From: BCD1 sp942492125
Lineage (GTDB): Bacteria > Bacteroidota > Bacteroidia > Chitinophagales > Saprospiraceae
NCBI GenBank assembly: GCA_942492125.1
Contig: CALODM010000013.1
Span: 425,915-489,914, forward strand
Length of the DNA: 64,000 bases
Direction: 5' to 3'
Under the pieces are notes generated by a model, which ran no database searches, was not told the DNA's origin, and was given only the letters and a program-made list of their open reading frames with translations. Position numbers and translations under genes: made by a program. Shown piece after piece: positions 26,547 through 35,298 of the stretch; position 1 is the first letter of the stretch; the number at the start of each line of letters is the position of its first letter.

Positions 26547-28241
26547 ATGAATAACCTAAAAAAAACATCTACTGAAACTATTATTTTTTCCCCTCCTGTA
26601 AAAAAACGTTCCCCAAGAATTCCGGTGTCGGAACATTTTCAGATTCATAAAGAACGACCTTTTCTCAAACATGAACGGGCTACGACCACCATGCTGGTTG
26701 GCGGCTTGTCTCCTACACATGATTTTCTTTTTGAAGGCAGCATGCATTCCCTGGGGCTAAAAACCAAAATGTTGCCGCCAACCAATCTGGAAGCTTTTCA
26801 TTACGGTCGGGAATATGGGAATAACGGCTATTGTAACCCAGGTTATTTTACGGTTGGAAATTTAATTCGCTTTTTAAAGGATCTGCACAAGTCAGGGGTC
26901 AGTAAAGAGGAAATTATCGAGCATTATGTCTTTTTTACAATAGGTTGTAATGCGCCCTGTCGTTTTGGGATGTTGGAGACCGAATACAGAATGGCACTCA
27001 AAGATAGCGGGTTCGAGGGATTCAGGGTTATCGTTTTTGAAAATGAAGGAGGATTGAAGCAGGAGGTCAAAGGGGATGGCATTAATGTTGATCCGGAATT
27101 TTTCCTTGCCACCGTAAATGCCCTGAACCTGGCTGATGTCCTGAATGACTGGGTCTATGCTACCCGTCCTTACGAAATAGAAAAAGGCCAAACAGAAGCG
27201 GTGCTTGAAAAGGCGAAAATCCTGCTCTATGAAAAGTTGAAAAATAAAAAACGCGTAGAACTGAGCGCCAGGGCTGAAAGAATAATAGGACGATTAGGCC
27301 TGAGTGATACGGTTTTATTCCTCAGGAGATTCGTTGAGCAGATTACGAGTAATTATTATACGGACGCCCTGAAAGAGGTGCATAAGCTTTTTGAAACGGT
27401 GAAGGTTGATCGTTTCAGGTCCAAAACTACCGTGAAGATCACCGGAGAATTCTGGGCCATCACCACTGTAGGCGCAGGTAATTTTCATATGTTTGAATTC
27501 CTCGAAAAAGAAGGAGCGGACTTACTGATAGAACCGGTTGCCTCTTTGGTCCAGTTTTTATTTAGCAAAGGAAAATTGAGGCATAAAAACAGAAGGAAAT
27601 TCTTGTTACGGAATGAAATTAAGCACTGGTGGAATTTTGGAAAGTGGGTAAAAAATGCCTTTTTTTACTATAAGAAATCCCTCACACTATGGCTTGGGAA
27701 CTTGCTTTTCAGACGGGAATACAGACGCTTGCTGACTGCACTCGGAGGCGTTGGACATATGTTACTGGATCAAAACGAGCTTCAGAAAATAGCCCAGCCA
27801 TTCTACAATATAAATATAGAAGGTGGAGAGGGTTATATGGAAATTGCCAAAAATATCTATTACCACGACAATGATCTCGCCCACATGGTTTTAAGCCTAA
27901 AACCATTTGGTTGTATGCCGAGTACACAGTCGGACGCTGTTCAGGCATCCGTAATGGAAAGGAATAAGGATATGATCTTCCTGCCGCTGGAAACTGCCGG
28001 CGAAGGAGAAACCAATGCACAGTCCCGTGTCCTGATGTCTTTGGGAGATGCGAGGATTAAATCCAAAACAGAATTGAGGGAAGCCAGAGCAGCCGCTCCA
28101 GTAAGTATGGAAGCCATGAGAAGCTATGTTGATAATCATCCTGAATTAAAAAGCCCGTTCTACAAGGTACCACACCGGAAGGGGGTGGTGAGCAAAGCAG
28201 CGAATTTTATTTACCATGTAAATGAATTAATGGAAAGTTAA
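26547..28241 (+). CDS. COG3581-like partner of the CoA-dehydratase-activase family (2-hydroxyglutaryl-CoA dehydratase component-like)
   Basis: 564 residues. It starts at the ATG 26547; an upstream GTG in the same frame would add 24 implausible residues. Features are N-G-Y-C-N-P-G-Y-F-T-V-G-N-L near residue 95, F-T-I-G-C-N-A-P-C-R-F-G near 130 and a late segment L-K-P-F-G-C-M-P-S-T-Q-S-D. The conserved cysteines in such segments could hold an Fe-S cluster, as in the related 2-hydroxyacyl-CoA dehydratase and double-cubane proteins. In many anaerobes this sequence forms the C-terminal half of one protein of about 1,400 residues with the following gene; here it is separate. The two genes are 34 bases apart and surely co-transcribed. 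Biochemical role is not established. Confidence 0.78.
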   Translation: MNNLKKTSTETIIFSPPVKKRSPRIPVSEHFQIHKERPFLKHERATTTMLVGGLSPTHDFLFEGSMHSLGLKTKMLPPTNLEAFHYGREYGNNGYCNPGYFTVGNLIRFLKDLHKSGVSKEEIIEHYVFFTIGCNAPCRFGMLETEYRMALKDSGFEGFRVIVFENEGGLKQEVKGDGINVDPEFFLATVNALNLADVLNDWVYATRPYEIEKGQTEAVLEKAKILLYEKLKNKKRVELSARAERIIGRLGLSDTVLFLRRFVEQITSNYYTDALKEVHKLFETVKVDRFRSKTTVKITGEFWAITTVGAGNFHMFEFLEKEGADLLIEPVASLVQFLFSKGKLRHKNRRKFLLRNEIKHWWNFGKWVKNAFFYYKKSLTLWLGNLLFRREYRRLLTALGGVGHMLLDQNELQKIAQPFYNINIEGGEGYMEIAKNIYYHDNDLAHMVLSLKPFGCMPSTQSDAVQASVMERNKDMIFLPLETAGEGETNAQSRVLMSLGDARIKSKTELREARAAAPVSMEAMRSYVDNHPELKSPFYKVPHRKGVVSKAANFIYHVNELMES

Positions 28242-28275
28242 CAACGAAAATTACCAACCTTAAAAAACTGCAAGT

Positions 28276-31200
28276 ATGGATAAAGTGAAAATATTCATCG
28301 GTGTTGATGTCGGATCCACAACCGTCAAAGCTGTCGTAATCGACGCGAATTCCCGCGAAATAATCTGGAAGGACTATCGTCGTCACGAAACAAAACAACC
28401 GGAAGAGGTTTTGTCCTTCCTGCAAAGAATAGAAGAGGCATTTCCCGATATTTCCAGAGACCAGATGAGGGTGTTCTTCACAGGGAGCGGTGCCATGAGT
28501 ATCGCCGACCTCGTTGGCGCCAAATTTGTACAGGAGGTCACCGCAGTTTGCCAGGCTGCAGAGCAACTATATCCCGAAGTCGGCTCCATCATTGACCTTG
28601 GCGGACAGGATTCTAAAATCATTATTTTCAAGGACAATCCAAGAACCGGTAAAAAAACCAAAATCCCCAGCATGAATGATAAATGTGCCGGTGGAACGGG
28701 AGCTGTCATCGATAAAATTAATGCCAAACTGGGACTTACTCCCGAGGAGTTGTGCCAACATGGGTATGACGGGGTCAAACTGCATCATGTGGCGGGGAAA
28801 TGTGGCGTTTTTGCGGAAACAGATATCAATAGTCTCCAAAAACAGGGCATCCAGACCTCAGAATTGATGGCCAGCCTTTTTGAGGCCATTATTATTCAGA
28901 ATTTGACGGTATTAACTCGCGGGCATACCCTGCGCCCCCAGGTATTGTTGCTCGGTGGGCCTAATAATTATATCCTAGGTATCAAAGAAGCCTGGCGTCA
29001 CCACATAACACAGATATGGGCAGATCGTGATTTCCCGTTACCTGAAAATGTGGATCCGAAATCGCTCATCATCACCCCCGAAAATGCCTTGTATTTTGCA
29101 GCCATAGGTGCGGTGCAATTTGGTATCGAAGAGGAGGAAGACCTCGGGAAATATCAAGGCTGTGACCAACTGGAGTATTATATTAAAGAGGGGCGCATGC
29201 TCGCCAGAGCAGGAGCTGAAGCAGGATTGGTAGGATCAGAAGAAGAACTTAAGGCCTTTAAGGAAAAGTATACGCCCGTACCATTTGAACCCGCTGTTTT
29301 TAAAAAAGGAGAAAGGGTAAAAGGTTTCATTGGGCTGGATGTCGGATCCACTTCTACCAAAGCAGTTTTGCTCAGTCCTGAAAAGGAAGTGTTGGTAAAA
29401 GCTTACCAGCTTTCCAGAGGGAATCCCATTAAAGATACCCAGGAAGTTTTGGCAAAAATCAGGCAGCAGATACTTGCTTCCGGTGCAACCCTGGAGGTAA
29501 TGGGACTGGTGACTACGGGATATGCCAAAGACGTATTGAAGGAGGTATTATCTGCGGACAGTGCTGTCGTGGAAACGGTAGCTCATACCAATTCGGCCTT
29601 GCATTATTACCAGGATGTTGATGTCATTTGTGATATCGGCGGGCAGGATATCAAGATCATGATGCTTAAGGATGGTCAGGTCAAGGATTTTGAATTAAAT
29701 ACCCAATGCTCAGCGGGCAATGGATATTTTTTGCAGGGTACCTCAGAGAGTTTTGGTATTCCGGTAGATCAATATGCAGATGTAGCTTTTAAATCGAGGT
29801 TGACCCCGACGTTCAGTTATGGTTGCGCTGTCTTTTTGCAAGCTGATATTGTCAATTTTCAGCGATTAGGTTGGAAACCAGAGGAAATACTGGCCGGTCT
29901 GGCAGCAGTATTGCCCAAAAATGTCTGGCTGTATGTGGCACAAATCCCCAACTTCGCCAAGCTTGGGACTAATTTCGTGCTGCAGGGAGGCACCCAAAAG
30001 AACCTTGCCGCTGTTAAAGCTCAGGTTGATTTCATTGAATCCCGATTTGAAGGTAAAGATGAATCCCCTAACATTATCGTACATCTCCATTGTGGAGAAA
30101 GTGGTGCTATAGGGGCTGCTTTGGAGGCTGCCAAACTTTGGGAAAATGGTCATACCTCTACTACTTTTATTGGCCTGGAAGCGGTTTCCAGAATCCATTA
30201 TACCACCACTTCCAATGAATCTACCCGTTGTCATTTTTGTAAAAATGATTGTCTCAGAACTTTTATCGATCTGGATATCTTACCCGAGAACGGTAAATGG
30301 AATAACTTTCCTTTTGTTGAAAATGGTAATGGAAAGATCCATGCCAATGGACATCCGTTGACATCCGAAGAAAAAAATGCAGAGCAAAACGGTTCTGTTC
30401 ACCGAAGAATAATTGTCGGGAATTCCTGTGAAAAAGGCTCTGTTGTTGATGTCAATGAAATGCGCGGTATCAAAAAGAGCATTGATGAGACACTGAAAAC
30501 CACTCCAAATCTGGTCAATGTTGCCATTAAAAAGTTATTCAAAAGCTTTAATCCCCCGAAAGTACCCGCCCCGGCAGGTAAATTTACTCCAAAAAAGCGC
30601 CTGGAAGCATTTGAAAAACGATCCAGGTTAAGAATCGGGATTCCAAGGGTTTTACTGATGTATTCTTTTGCCCCGCTTTTTTCCGGATATTTTGAAAGCC
30701 TTGGAATCAGAAAAAGCAATATCATTTTTTCTGATTTTACCAGTGAAAAATTGTTCAAAGAAGGCGGGAAACGGGGAACCATCGATCCTTGTTATCCGAG
30801 TAAGGTAACCCTTTCCCATGTTCATGACCTGCTTTATGTTCAGCACAAAAAGAGGAAGCTGGACATGATCTTCTTCCCAATGATCGGCAATGTTGATTCC
30901 GGTTTGAGCAATATGGTTGGAAAATGGGCTTGTCCTTCTGTTGCTCCTTCTCCTGAGTCGGTTAAAGCGGCCTTCACCAAAGAGACCGATATTTTTGCCG
31001 AAAAAGGGATCAGGTATGTCAGTCCATTTTTGAATATGGCTGAACCTGAGCTGTTTTCTGAGCAGATGTTCACCATGTTTAAACCACTCTTTGGTTTGAC
31101 CAGGAGAGAGCACAATTTTGCCATGGATCAGGCATGGAAAGCATTGGCAAAATATAAAAAGGAAATGCAGCAATTGTCCAGATCCGTATTAGATGAACTG

Positions 31201-31707
31201 GAGCAAAACAATAAAATTGGTATCGTTCTGTTAGGCCGTCCATACCATAAGGACCCGGGAATTAATCATGAAATTTTCGATGAATTTCAAAAGCTTGGTT
31301 ACCCAGTTTTGGCCCAGGATATTTTACCAATGGATGAAAAAACGCTTGATGCAGTCTTCGGAGAAGATATTCGTACCGGCAGGGTCAATGACCCGCTGGA
31401 CATTTCCGATGTATGGAAAAGGTCACTGAGCAGCAACGTCAATATCAAACTCTGGGCAGCAAAATTTGTAGCCCGGCATCCGAACCTTGTGGCCCTGGAA
31501 TTATCCAGCTTTAAATGCGGTCATGATGCACCGACCTACAATGTGATCGAAGAGATTATTGAAAGCTCCGGAACGCCCTTCTTCAGTTTTAAAGATATTG
31601 ATGAGAATAAGCCCAAGGGATCGATAAGGTTGAGAATTGAGACGATACACTATTTTCTTAAACAATACCGCAGAAGGATTTTTGAAAAAGCCTATATAGA
31701 CTTATAA
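28276..31707 (+). CDS. Acyl-CoA dehydratase activase-related protein: tandem BadF/HgdC ATPase domains plus DUF2229 (COG3580)
   Basis: 1,143 residues. Two ASKHA ATPase domains: the first begins G-V-D-V-G-S-T-T-V-K-A at residue 9 and has C137 (K-C-A-G-G-T-G) and C176 (K-C-G-V-F), the pair that binds the 4Fe-4S cluster in HgdC-type activases; the second begins G-L-D-V-G-S-T-S-T-K-A near 352 with C478 and C517 at the equivalent places. A linker carries C652-x2-C655-x3-C659. From about residue 780 a DUF2229 domain follows (I-G-I-P-R-V-L-L-M-Y ... P-C-Y-P-S-K). In known relatives, ATP hydrolysis drives very low-potential electron transfer to a partner Fe-S protein; here the partner is probably the upstream gene. 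Substrate unknown. Confidence 0.9.
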   Translation: MDKVKIFIGVDVGSTTVKAVVIDANSREIIWKDYRRHETKQPEEVLSFLQRIEEAFPDISRDQMRVFFTGSGAMSIADLVGAKFVQEVTAVCQAAEQLYPEVGSIIDLGGQDSKIIIFKDNPRTGKKTKIPSMNDKCAGGTGAVIDKINAKLGLTPEELCQHGYDGVKLHHVAGKCGVFAETDINSLQKQGIQTSELMASLFEAIIIQNLTVLTRGHTLRPQVLLLGGPNNYILGIKEAWRHHITQIWADRDFPLPENVDPKSLIITPENALYFAAIGAVQFGIEEEEDLGKYQGCDQLEYYIKEGRMLARAGAEAGLVGSEEELKAFKEKYTPVPFEPAVFKKGERVKGFIGLDVGSTSTKAVLLSPEKEVLVKAYQLSRGNPIKDTQEVLAKIRQQILASGATLEVMGLVTTGYAKDVLKEVLSADSAVVETVAHTNSALHYYQDVDVICDIGGQDIKIMMLKDGQVKDFELNTQCSAGNGYFLQGTSESFGIPVDQYADVAFKSRLTPTFSYGCAVFLQADIVNFQRLGWKPEEILAGLAAVLPKNVWLYVAQIPNFAKLGTNFVLQGGTQKNLAAVKAQVDFIESRFEGKDESPNIIVHLHCGESGAIGAALEAAKLWENGHTSTTFIGLEAVSRIHYTTTSNESTRCHFCKNDCLRTFIDLDILPENGKWNNFPFVENGNGKIHANGHPLTSEEKNAEQNGSVHRRIIVGNSCEKGSVVDVNEMRGIKKSIDETLKTTPNLVNVAIKKLFKSFNPPKVPAPAGKFTPKKRLEAFEKRSRLRIGIPRVLLMYSFAPLFSGYFESLGIRKSNIIFSDFTSEKLFKEGGKRGTIDPCYPSKVTLSHVHDLLYVQHKKRKLDMIFFPMIGNVDSGLSNMVGKWACPSVAPSPESVKAAFTKETDIFAEKGIRYVSPFLNMAEPELFSEQMFTMFKPLFGLTRREHNFAMDQAWKALAKYKKEMQQLSRSVLDELEQNNKIGIVLLGRPYHKDPGINHEIFDEFQKLGYPVLAQDILPMDEKTLDAVFGEDIRTGRVNDPLDISDVWKRSLSSNVNIKLWAAKFVARHPNLVALELSSFKCGHDAPTYNVIEEIIESSGTPFFSFKDIDENKPKGSIRLRIETIHYFLKQYRRRIFEKAYIDL

Positions 31708-31797
31708 ACGGAAAAGATCCGTTACCCCGGATCATATTTGCTTGCTTGTCATAGAACATCCAGCTGACGCAATTATTGATGTAATAATCTATGACTT

Positions 31798-32460
31798 ATG
31801 AATCTATTCAGTTACCTGAAACCGGTCTTCCTAATATTATTGTCCCTGTTGATTTATCAGGCGCATGCCCAGCAGGATTGTGAATTTCAAATGATACGGG
31901 ATGGCATAAAGGTGTATACCTGTAAACGGGATGACTCGAATTTCAAGGCTGTACGTGCCAGTTTTGAGGTGAAGGCTACCCTGGATCTTTATGCGTCCAT
32001 TGTTCTGAATGTGGAGGATTATAAATACTGGAATTTCGCAACTACCAACCCGAGTATTGTGGAACGCATCAGTGACCAGGAGTTGGTCTATTATACGGAA
32101 GTTACCGCACCCTGGCCGGTTACAGATCGTTTTGTAGTGCTGCACCTGAGTGTCAAAGAGGATCCCGAGACCAATCACTTGTGGGTGATTTTGGAAAACG
32201 TTCCGGACAAATTGCCCCAAAAAGACGGATTGGTCCGGGTTAAAGAATATTATTCTACGCTGGAAGTAATACCTCAGGACAATGGTAATCTGAAGATAGA
32301 CTATTTCCTGGAGGTAGATCCGGGAGGAGCTATCCCGGCATGGGCCATCAATCTTGTATCCACGAAATTCCCTATTAATACATTTTCCAACCTGAAAAAA
32401 AGGATTCAGAAGCTGCAAAAGGCAGAACCTATTGGCGAAACAATATTTATTAAACAATAA
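31798..32460 (+). CDS. Secreted START-domain lipid-binding protein
   Basis: 220 residues. Signal peptide at 1-25 (ends A-H-A-Q). The rest is a START/Bet v1-like fold: 'IKVYTCKRDDSNFKAVRASFEVKA', a central 'YYTEVTAPWPVTDRFVVLHLS' block (A-P-W-P-V-x-D-R-D/F is typical of bacterial START proteins) and a C-terminal amphipathic helix (F-S-N-L-K-K-R-I-Q-K-L). Probably binds a lipid or other hydrophobic ligand in the periplasm. It is 18 bases before the VTT-type membrane protein, suggesting an operon. Confidence 0.85.
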   Translation: MNLFSYLKPVFLILLSLLIYQAHAQQDCEFQMIRDGIKVYTCKRDDSNFKAVRASFEVKATLDLYASIVLNVEDYKYWNFATTNPSIVERISDQELVYYTEVTAPWPVTDRFVVLHLSVKEDPETNHLWVILENVPDKLPQKDGLVRVKEYYSTLEVIPQDNGNLKIDYFLEVDPGGAIPAWAINLVSTKFPINTFSNLKKRIQKLQKAEPIGETIFIKQ

Positions 32461-32478
32461 CCCCAAAAACCAAAGCAA

Positions 32479-33105
32479 ATGGTTAAAATCAATAAATTAT
32501 TTCAAAATTTACAACGCAAATTCCATTATTACCGAAGGAAGGGCTATTACACCTTTATCGGTACCAACGTACTAAAAATTGCCTTCTTTTACGCCCTGGT
32601 GATCCTTGGTTTTGTCCTGCTGGGAAAGTTCCTGCTCGATCTGGATGGGTTATACCGGGGAGCAATGGATAGATTTACGGATTTTGAAGTTATCCTGATC
32701 TTCTTTGTTTCAGAGTGTATCCTGGGGCCTTTGCCGCCTGATCTGTTCATGTTATGGGCCGGAAAATTTCAATCTCCATTGCTTGTCCTTACTTTATTAG
32801 GGGTACTTTCCTACCTCGGAGGCATTATCTCCTACCAGATCGGCCGCTGGATAGCAGGCAGGCCAAAGATCAAGGCATTTACCGAAAAAAGATTGGAACG
32901 GTATATCAAACTGACACAAAAGTGGGGTGGGGCGTTTATTACGATTGCGGCATTATTCCCCTTTTCCCCGTATGCTACAGTGGTGTTGGCGGTTAGCTTG
33001 CTGAGGTATCCTTAAAGGTTATTAGTGCTTTTTGGGTTATTCAGGATCGTTCGCTTTGTGGTGCAGGGAATGTTAATGGTAGAGCTTATTGATGTAAATT
33101 TTTAA
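32479..33105 (+). pseudogene. VTT/DedA-like (YqaA-type) inner-membrane protein, interrupted by an in-frame TAA
   Basis: 178 codons to TAA at 33013-33015, then the same frame continues for 29 codons (ending V-R-F-V-V-Q-G-M-L-M-V-E-L-I-D-V-N-F) to TAA at 33103. Four hydrophobic segments are visible, with the VTT-like E-C-I-L-G-P-L-P-P-D-L-F and the re-entrant-type F-P-F-S-P-Y-A-T-V. The extension past the stop has the R-x-V-R-F-V motif expected at the C-terminus of such proteins, so a nonsense change is more likely than a natural end. The family (DedA/YqaA/SNARE-associated) acts in lipid scrambling or transport. It probably follows the START gene in an operon. Confidence 0.78.
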
Positions 33106-33502
33106 CAGCAGCAATTCTGCCAATGGAATCCTTTTTGAAGGAAAGCAAATAGTTTTAAATGAACTCTATCTATGCAATAAACCCTAAAAAATACTGGCAT
33201 TATTCCTGAAAATAGGTTAATTTTCTCTTTCTATTCGATGGAACATTTCCCCTTGTTGAATACCTTTTTTGACGATCAAAACTCAATGGGTTTTGATCCG
33301 GGACGCTTTTTGGGGCATACTGCTTAATAAAGCCACTATAGTATGATTTCAACTATTTCACTTCACTTATTTTAAAAGCCTGGACACTTAACTGATACGC
33401 ATGGAATTAAGAGATTGGTAATCGCTTAATCCAGTCCTTTATGTGCCAGTACGGGCTGTAAAGGTACCCACTGAAGGATTGCCGTATTTAAAAATTTTAA
33501 CC
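33106..33502. other. 397-base intergenic region
   Basis: I see no credible gene. It contains one perfect 9-bp inverted repeat (33274-33298). A frame opening at 33443 only extends the next gene upstream and is not preferred. Confidence 0.5.
33274..33298. repeat. Inverted repeat GATCAAAAC-N7-GTTTTGATC
   Basis: Perfect 9-bp arms at 33274-33282 and 33290-33298. It lies 205 bases before the barrel gene and has no T-run after it; it could be a regulator site or weak terminator. Confidence 0.5.
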
Positions 33503-34177
33503 ATGAAAAACGTTAGAAGTGTATTGTTGACATTGGTGATCACTTTCCTCGCATTGTCCGTTTTCGCCCAGTCATTTGGTGTGAGAGCAGGAGTGAATAT
33601 GTCCAAAATTGAGGTCAAGGATGATGCAGGTACCTACAGTGATGATTTTATGTTTTTGCCTGGTTTTCATGCCGGTATCCTGGGAGAAATACCTGTAGCA
33701 GGTTTGCTCTCCATAGAAGGAGGTGCTTTCTTTTCTACGAGAGGTGTCCGGTTTGAAGAAGAGATGACTTTATTTGATCAAAAATTGGAAGTTAAATCAA
33801 AAACAACACTCTATTATCTCGTTGTACCGATTACTGCCAAAGCGACGATCGATGCAGGGCCTGTTGAAGTATTTGCGCAAGTGGGCGCCTATGTCGGAGC
33901 CGGACTTTCTGGTAAATACAAGTCCGAAGTTACGCAGGGAAGTCAGACCGAAACCACTGAAGGTGATATCAAATGGGGAAATGATGAAATGGAGGATGAT
34001 TATAAACCCCTTGATTTCGGATTAACTGCCGGAGCCGGTGTTCAAGTTAACAACATCAGGGTGGGAGTTGCGTATGATCACGGATTAGCTAATATTTGTA
34101 ACTACTCCGACAATGGGTATAGCTGTACGAACAGCGTTTTTTCTGTTTTTGTTGCCTTGATTTTTGGCGGAAATTAA
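33503..34177 (+). CDS. PorT-type outer-membrane beta-barrel protein
   Basis: 224 residues from the ATG at 33503, chosen because it begins the signal peptide MKNVRSVLLTLVITFLALSVFAQ. The mature start 'SFGVRAGVNMSKIEV' and the regular amphipathic strands ('GFHAGILGEIPVAGLLSIEGGAFFSTRGVRF') match the outer-membrane beta-barrel family. An acidic loop (E-G-D-I-K-W-G-N-D-E-M-E-D-D) lies near residue 160 and a short Cys-containing loop (I-C-N-Y-S-D-N-G-Y-S-C) near the C-terminus. Function unknown; related in type to the proteins at 0.7 and 47.8 kb. A hairpin terminator is found 140 bases downstream. Confidence 0.82.
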   Translation: MKNVRSVLLTLVITFLALSVFAQSFGVRAGVNMSKIEVKDDAGTYSDDFMFLPGFHAGILGEIPVAGLLSIEGGAFFSTRGVRFEEEMTLFDQKLEVKSKTTLYYLVVPITAKATIDAGPVEVFAQVGAYVGAGLSGKYKSEVTQGSQTETTEGDIKWGNDEMEDDYKPLDFGLTAGAGVQVNNIRVGVAYDHGLANICNYSDNGYSCTNSVFSVFVALIFGGN

Positions 34178-34316
34178 TTTTGCAATTCAGGATGCTAGTT
34201 GAATAAACCAGCAACTTAGGTTCCTGGAACTAAATAAAAGGAGCCTCAATCAGGGATGAAAAATTGTTCATTTGACTTTGTTTTTTCCTGAATTACAGTA
34301 ATTATTAGCTCACAGG

Positions 34317-34373
34317 AAGAGTGCCTTTCCGGTAAGTTTGAGTAATCAGCTTATCAGAAAGCACTCTTTTTAT
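34317..34373 (+). terminator. Probable terminator after the barrel gene
   Basis: AGAGTGCCTTTC (near 34319) pairs with GAAAGCACTCT (near 34357) with one bulged base, and a T-rich stretch follows. The inner part can form a second short stem (GTAAG/CTTAT-like). Confidence 0.7.
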
Positions 34374-34455
34374 TTCTAAAGATAATAATGTAATTTTGAC
34401 GATCGTAAATCAGAGTTAAATTATCCGTACTTGAAAATTGAATATCCATTCTGGT

Positions 34456-35259
34456 ATGAAACGCATACAGTTATTTGAATTTGAAGACCAGTTCTGGTTT
34501 CCCGGGTGGTTGAGGACGAGTATTACCAATCTGATCGTCGTCTTTAACCGCATGCTTGGCATCGATGAAGTAATTGCCACAATTCTTGAGAGGGTATTAA
34601 AGGAAAAAAATGTCGATACGATTGTTGATCTTGGTTCCGGAGCAGGAGGGGCAATGCCTGATGTTCTTCACCAATTACGGGAAGTGCAAGGTTTGGAAAA
34701 TACCCGTCTTATTTTGACCGACCTTTTTCCGAATGAGGATGCTTTAAAAAAGTTTAATCAGGACTTCGCCCCACAAATATCCTATAATGAGCAACCTGTG
34801 GATGCCATTAAATTGGATAAAGCTCCTGCTGGTATAAAAACCATGATAAATTGCTTCCATCATATGCCTGCTGACAAAGCACGGGCAATTCTTCAGTCAG
34901 CGGCTGACAATAAAGAGCCCCTGCTGATTTATGAGCTTGGCGACAATAAATTACCACTAGCTGTTTGGTGGTTGTTTTTACCGCTTTCGCTGGTGATCTT
35001 GTTTATTATGGTTTTATTCATGACCCCTTTTGTTCGACCATTAACGCTCCGGCAAATATTTTTTACTTATATAATCCCATTAATTCCGCTTACTTATGCC
35101 TGGGATGGACAGGCTTCTTTGCCGAGAATTTACACATTGGATGACCTGGGAGAATTATTGGATGGCATCAACGTTACCGGGTATAAATGGCAAAAGGGGT
35201 ATGGGCAAAACAAAAAAGGTAAAAAACAAGGTATATTCTTATTAGGGTTACCAGAATAA
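34456..35259 (+). CDS. Class I SAM-dependent methyltransferase with two membrane segments
   Basis: 267 residues from ATG 34456 (a TTG start at 34438 is the alternative). Residues 55-70 hold the SAM loop (I-V-D-L-G-S-G-A-G-G-A), followed by I-L-T-D-L-F-P-N and I-N-C-F-H-H-M, as in Rossmann methyltransferases. Residues 175-225 form two strongly hydrophobic segments (W-W-L-F-L-P-L-S-L-V-I-L-F-I-M-V and a second near 205), so the enzyme should be membrane-associated. Similar proteins are common in Bacteroidota but their substrate is not known to me. The GH125 gene follows at 39 bases. Confidence 0.8.
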   Translation: MKRIQLFEFEDQFWFPGWLRTSITNLIVVFNRMLGIDEVIATILERVLKEKNVDTIVDLGSGAGGAMPDVLHQLREVQGLENTRLILTDLFPNEDALKKFNQDFAPQISYNEQPVDAIKLDKAPAGIKTMINCFHHMPADKARAILQSAADNKEPLLIYELGDNKLPLAVWWLFLPLSLVILFIMVLFMTPFVRPLTLRQIFFTYIIPLIPLTYAWDGQASLPRIYTLDDLGELLDGINVTGYKWQKGYGQNKKGKKQGIFLLGLPE

Positions 35260-35298
35260 TATTTTTAGAATCTAAAGAACCTTTTCAAACACTTGAAA

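Noticed and set aside
31837..32478. 213-codon antisense frame across the START-domain gene
   Set aside because: The plus-strand gene has a signal peptide and family motifs; the antisense product has none.
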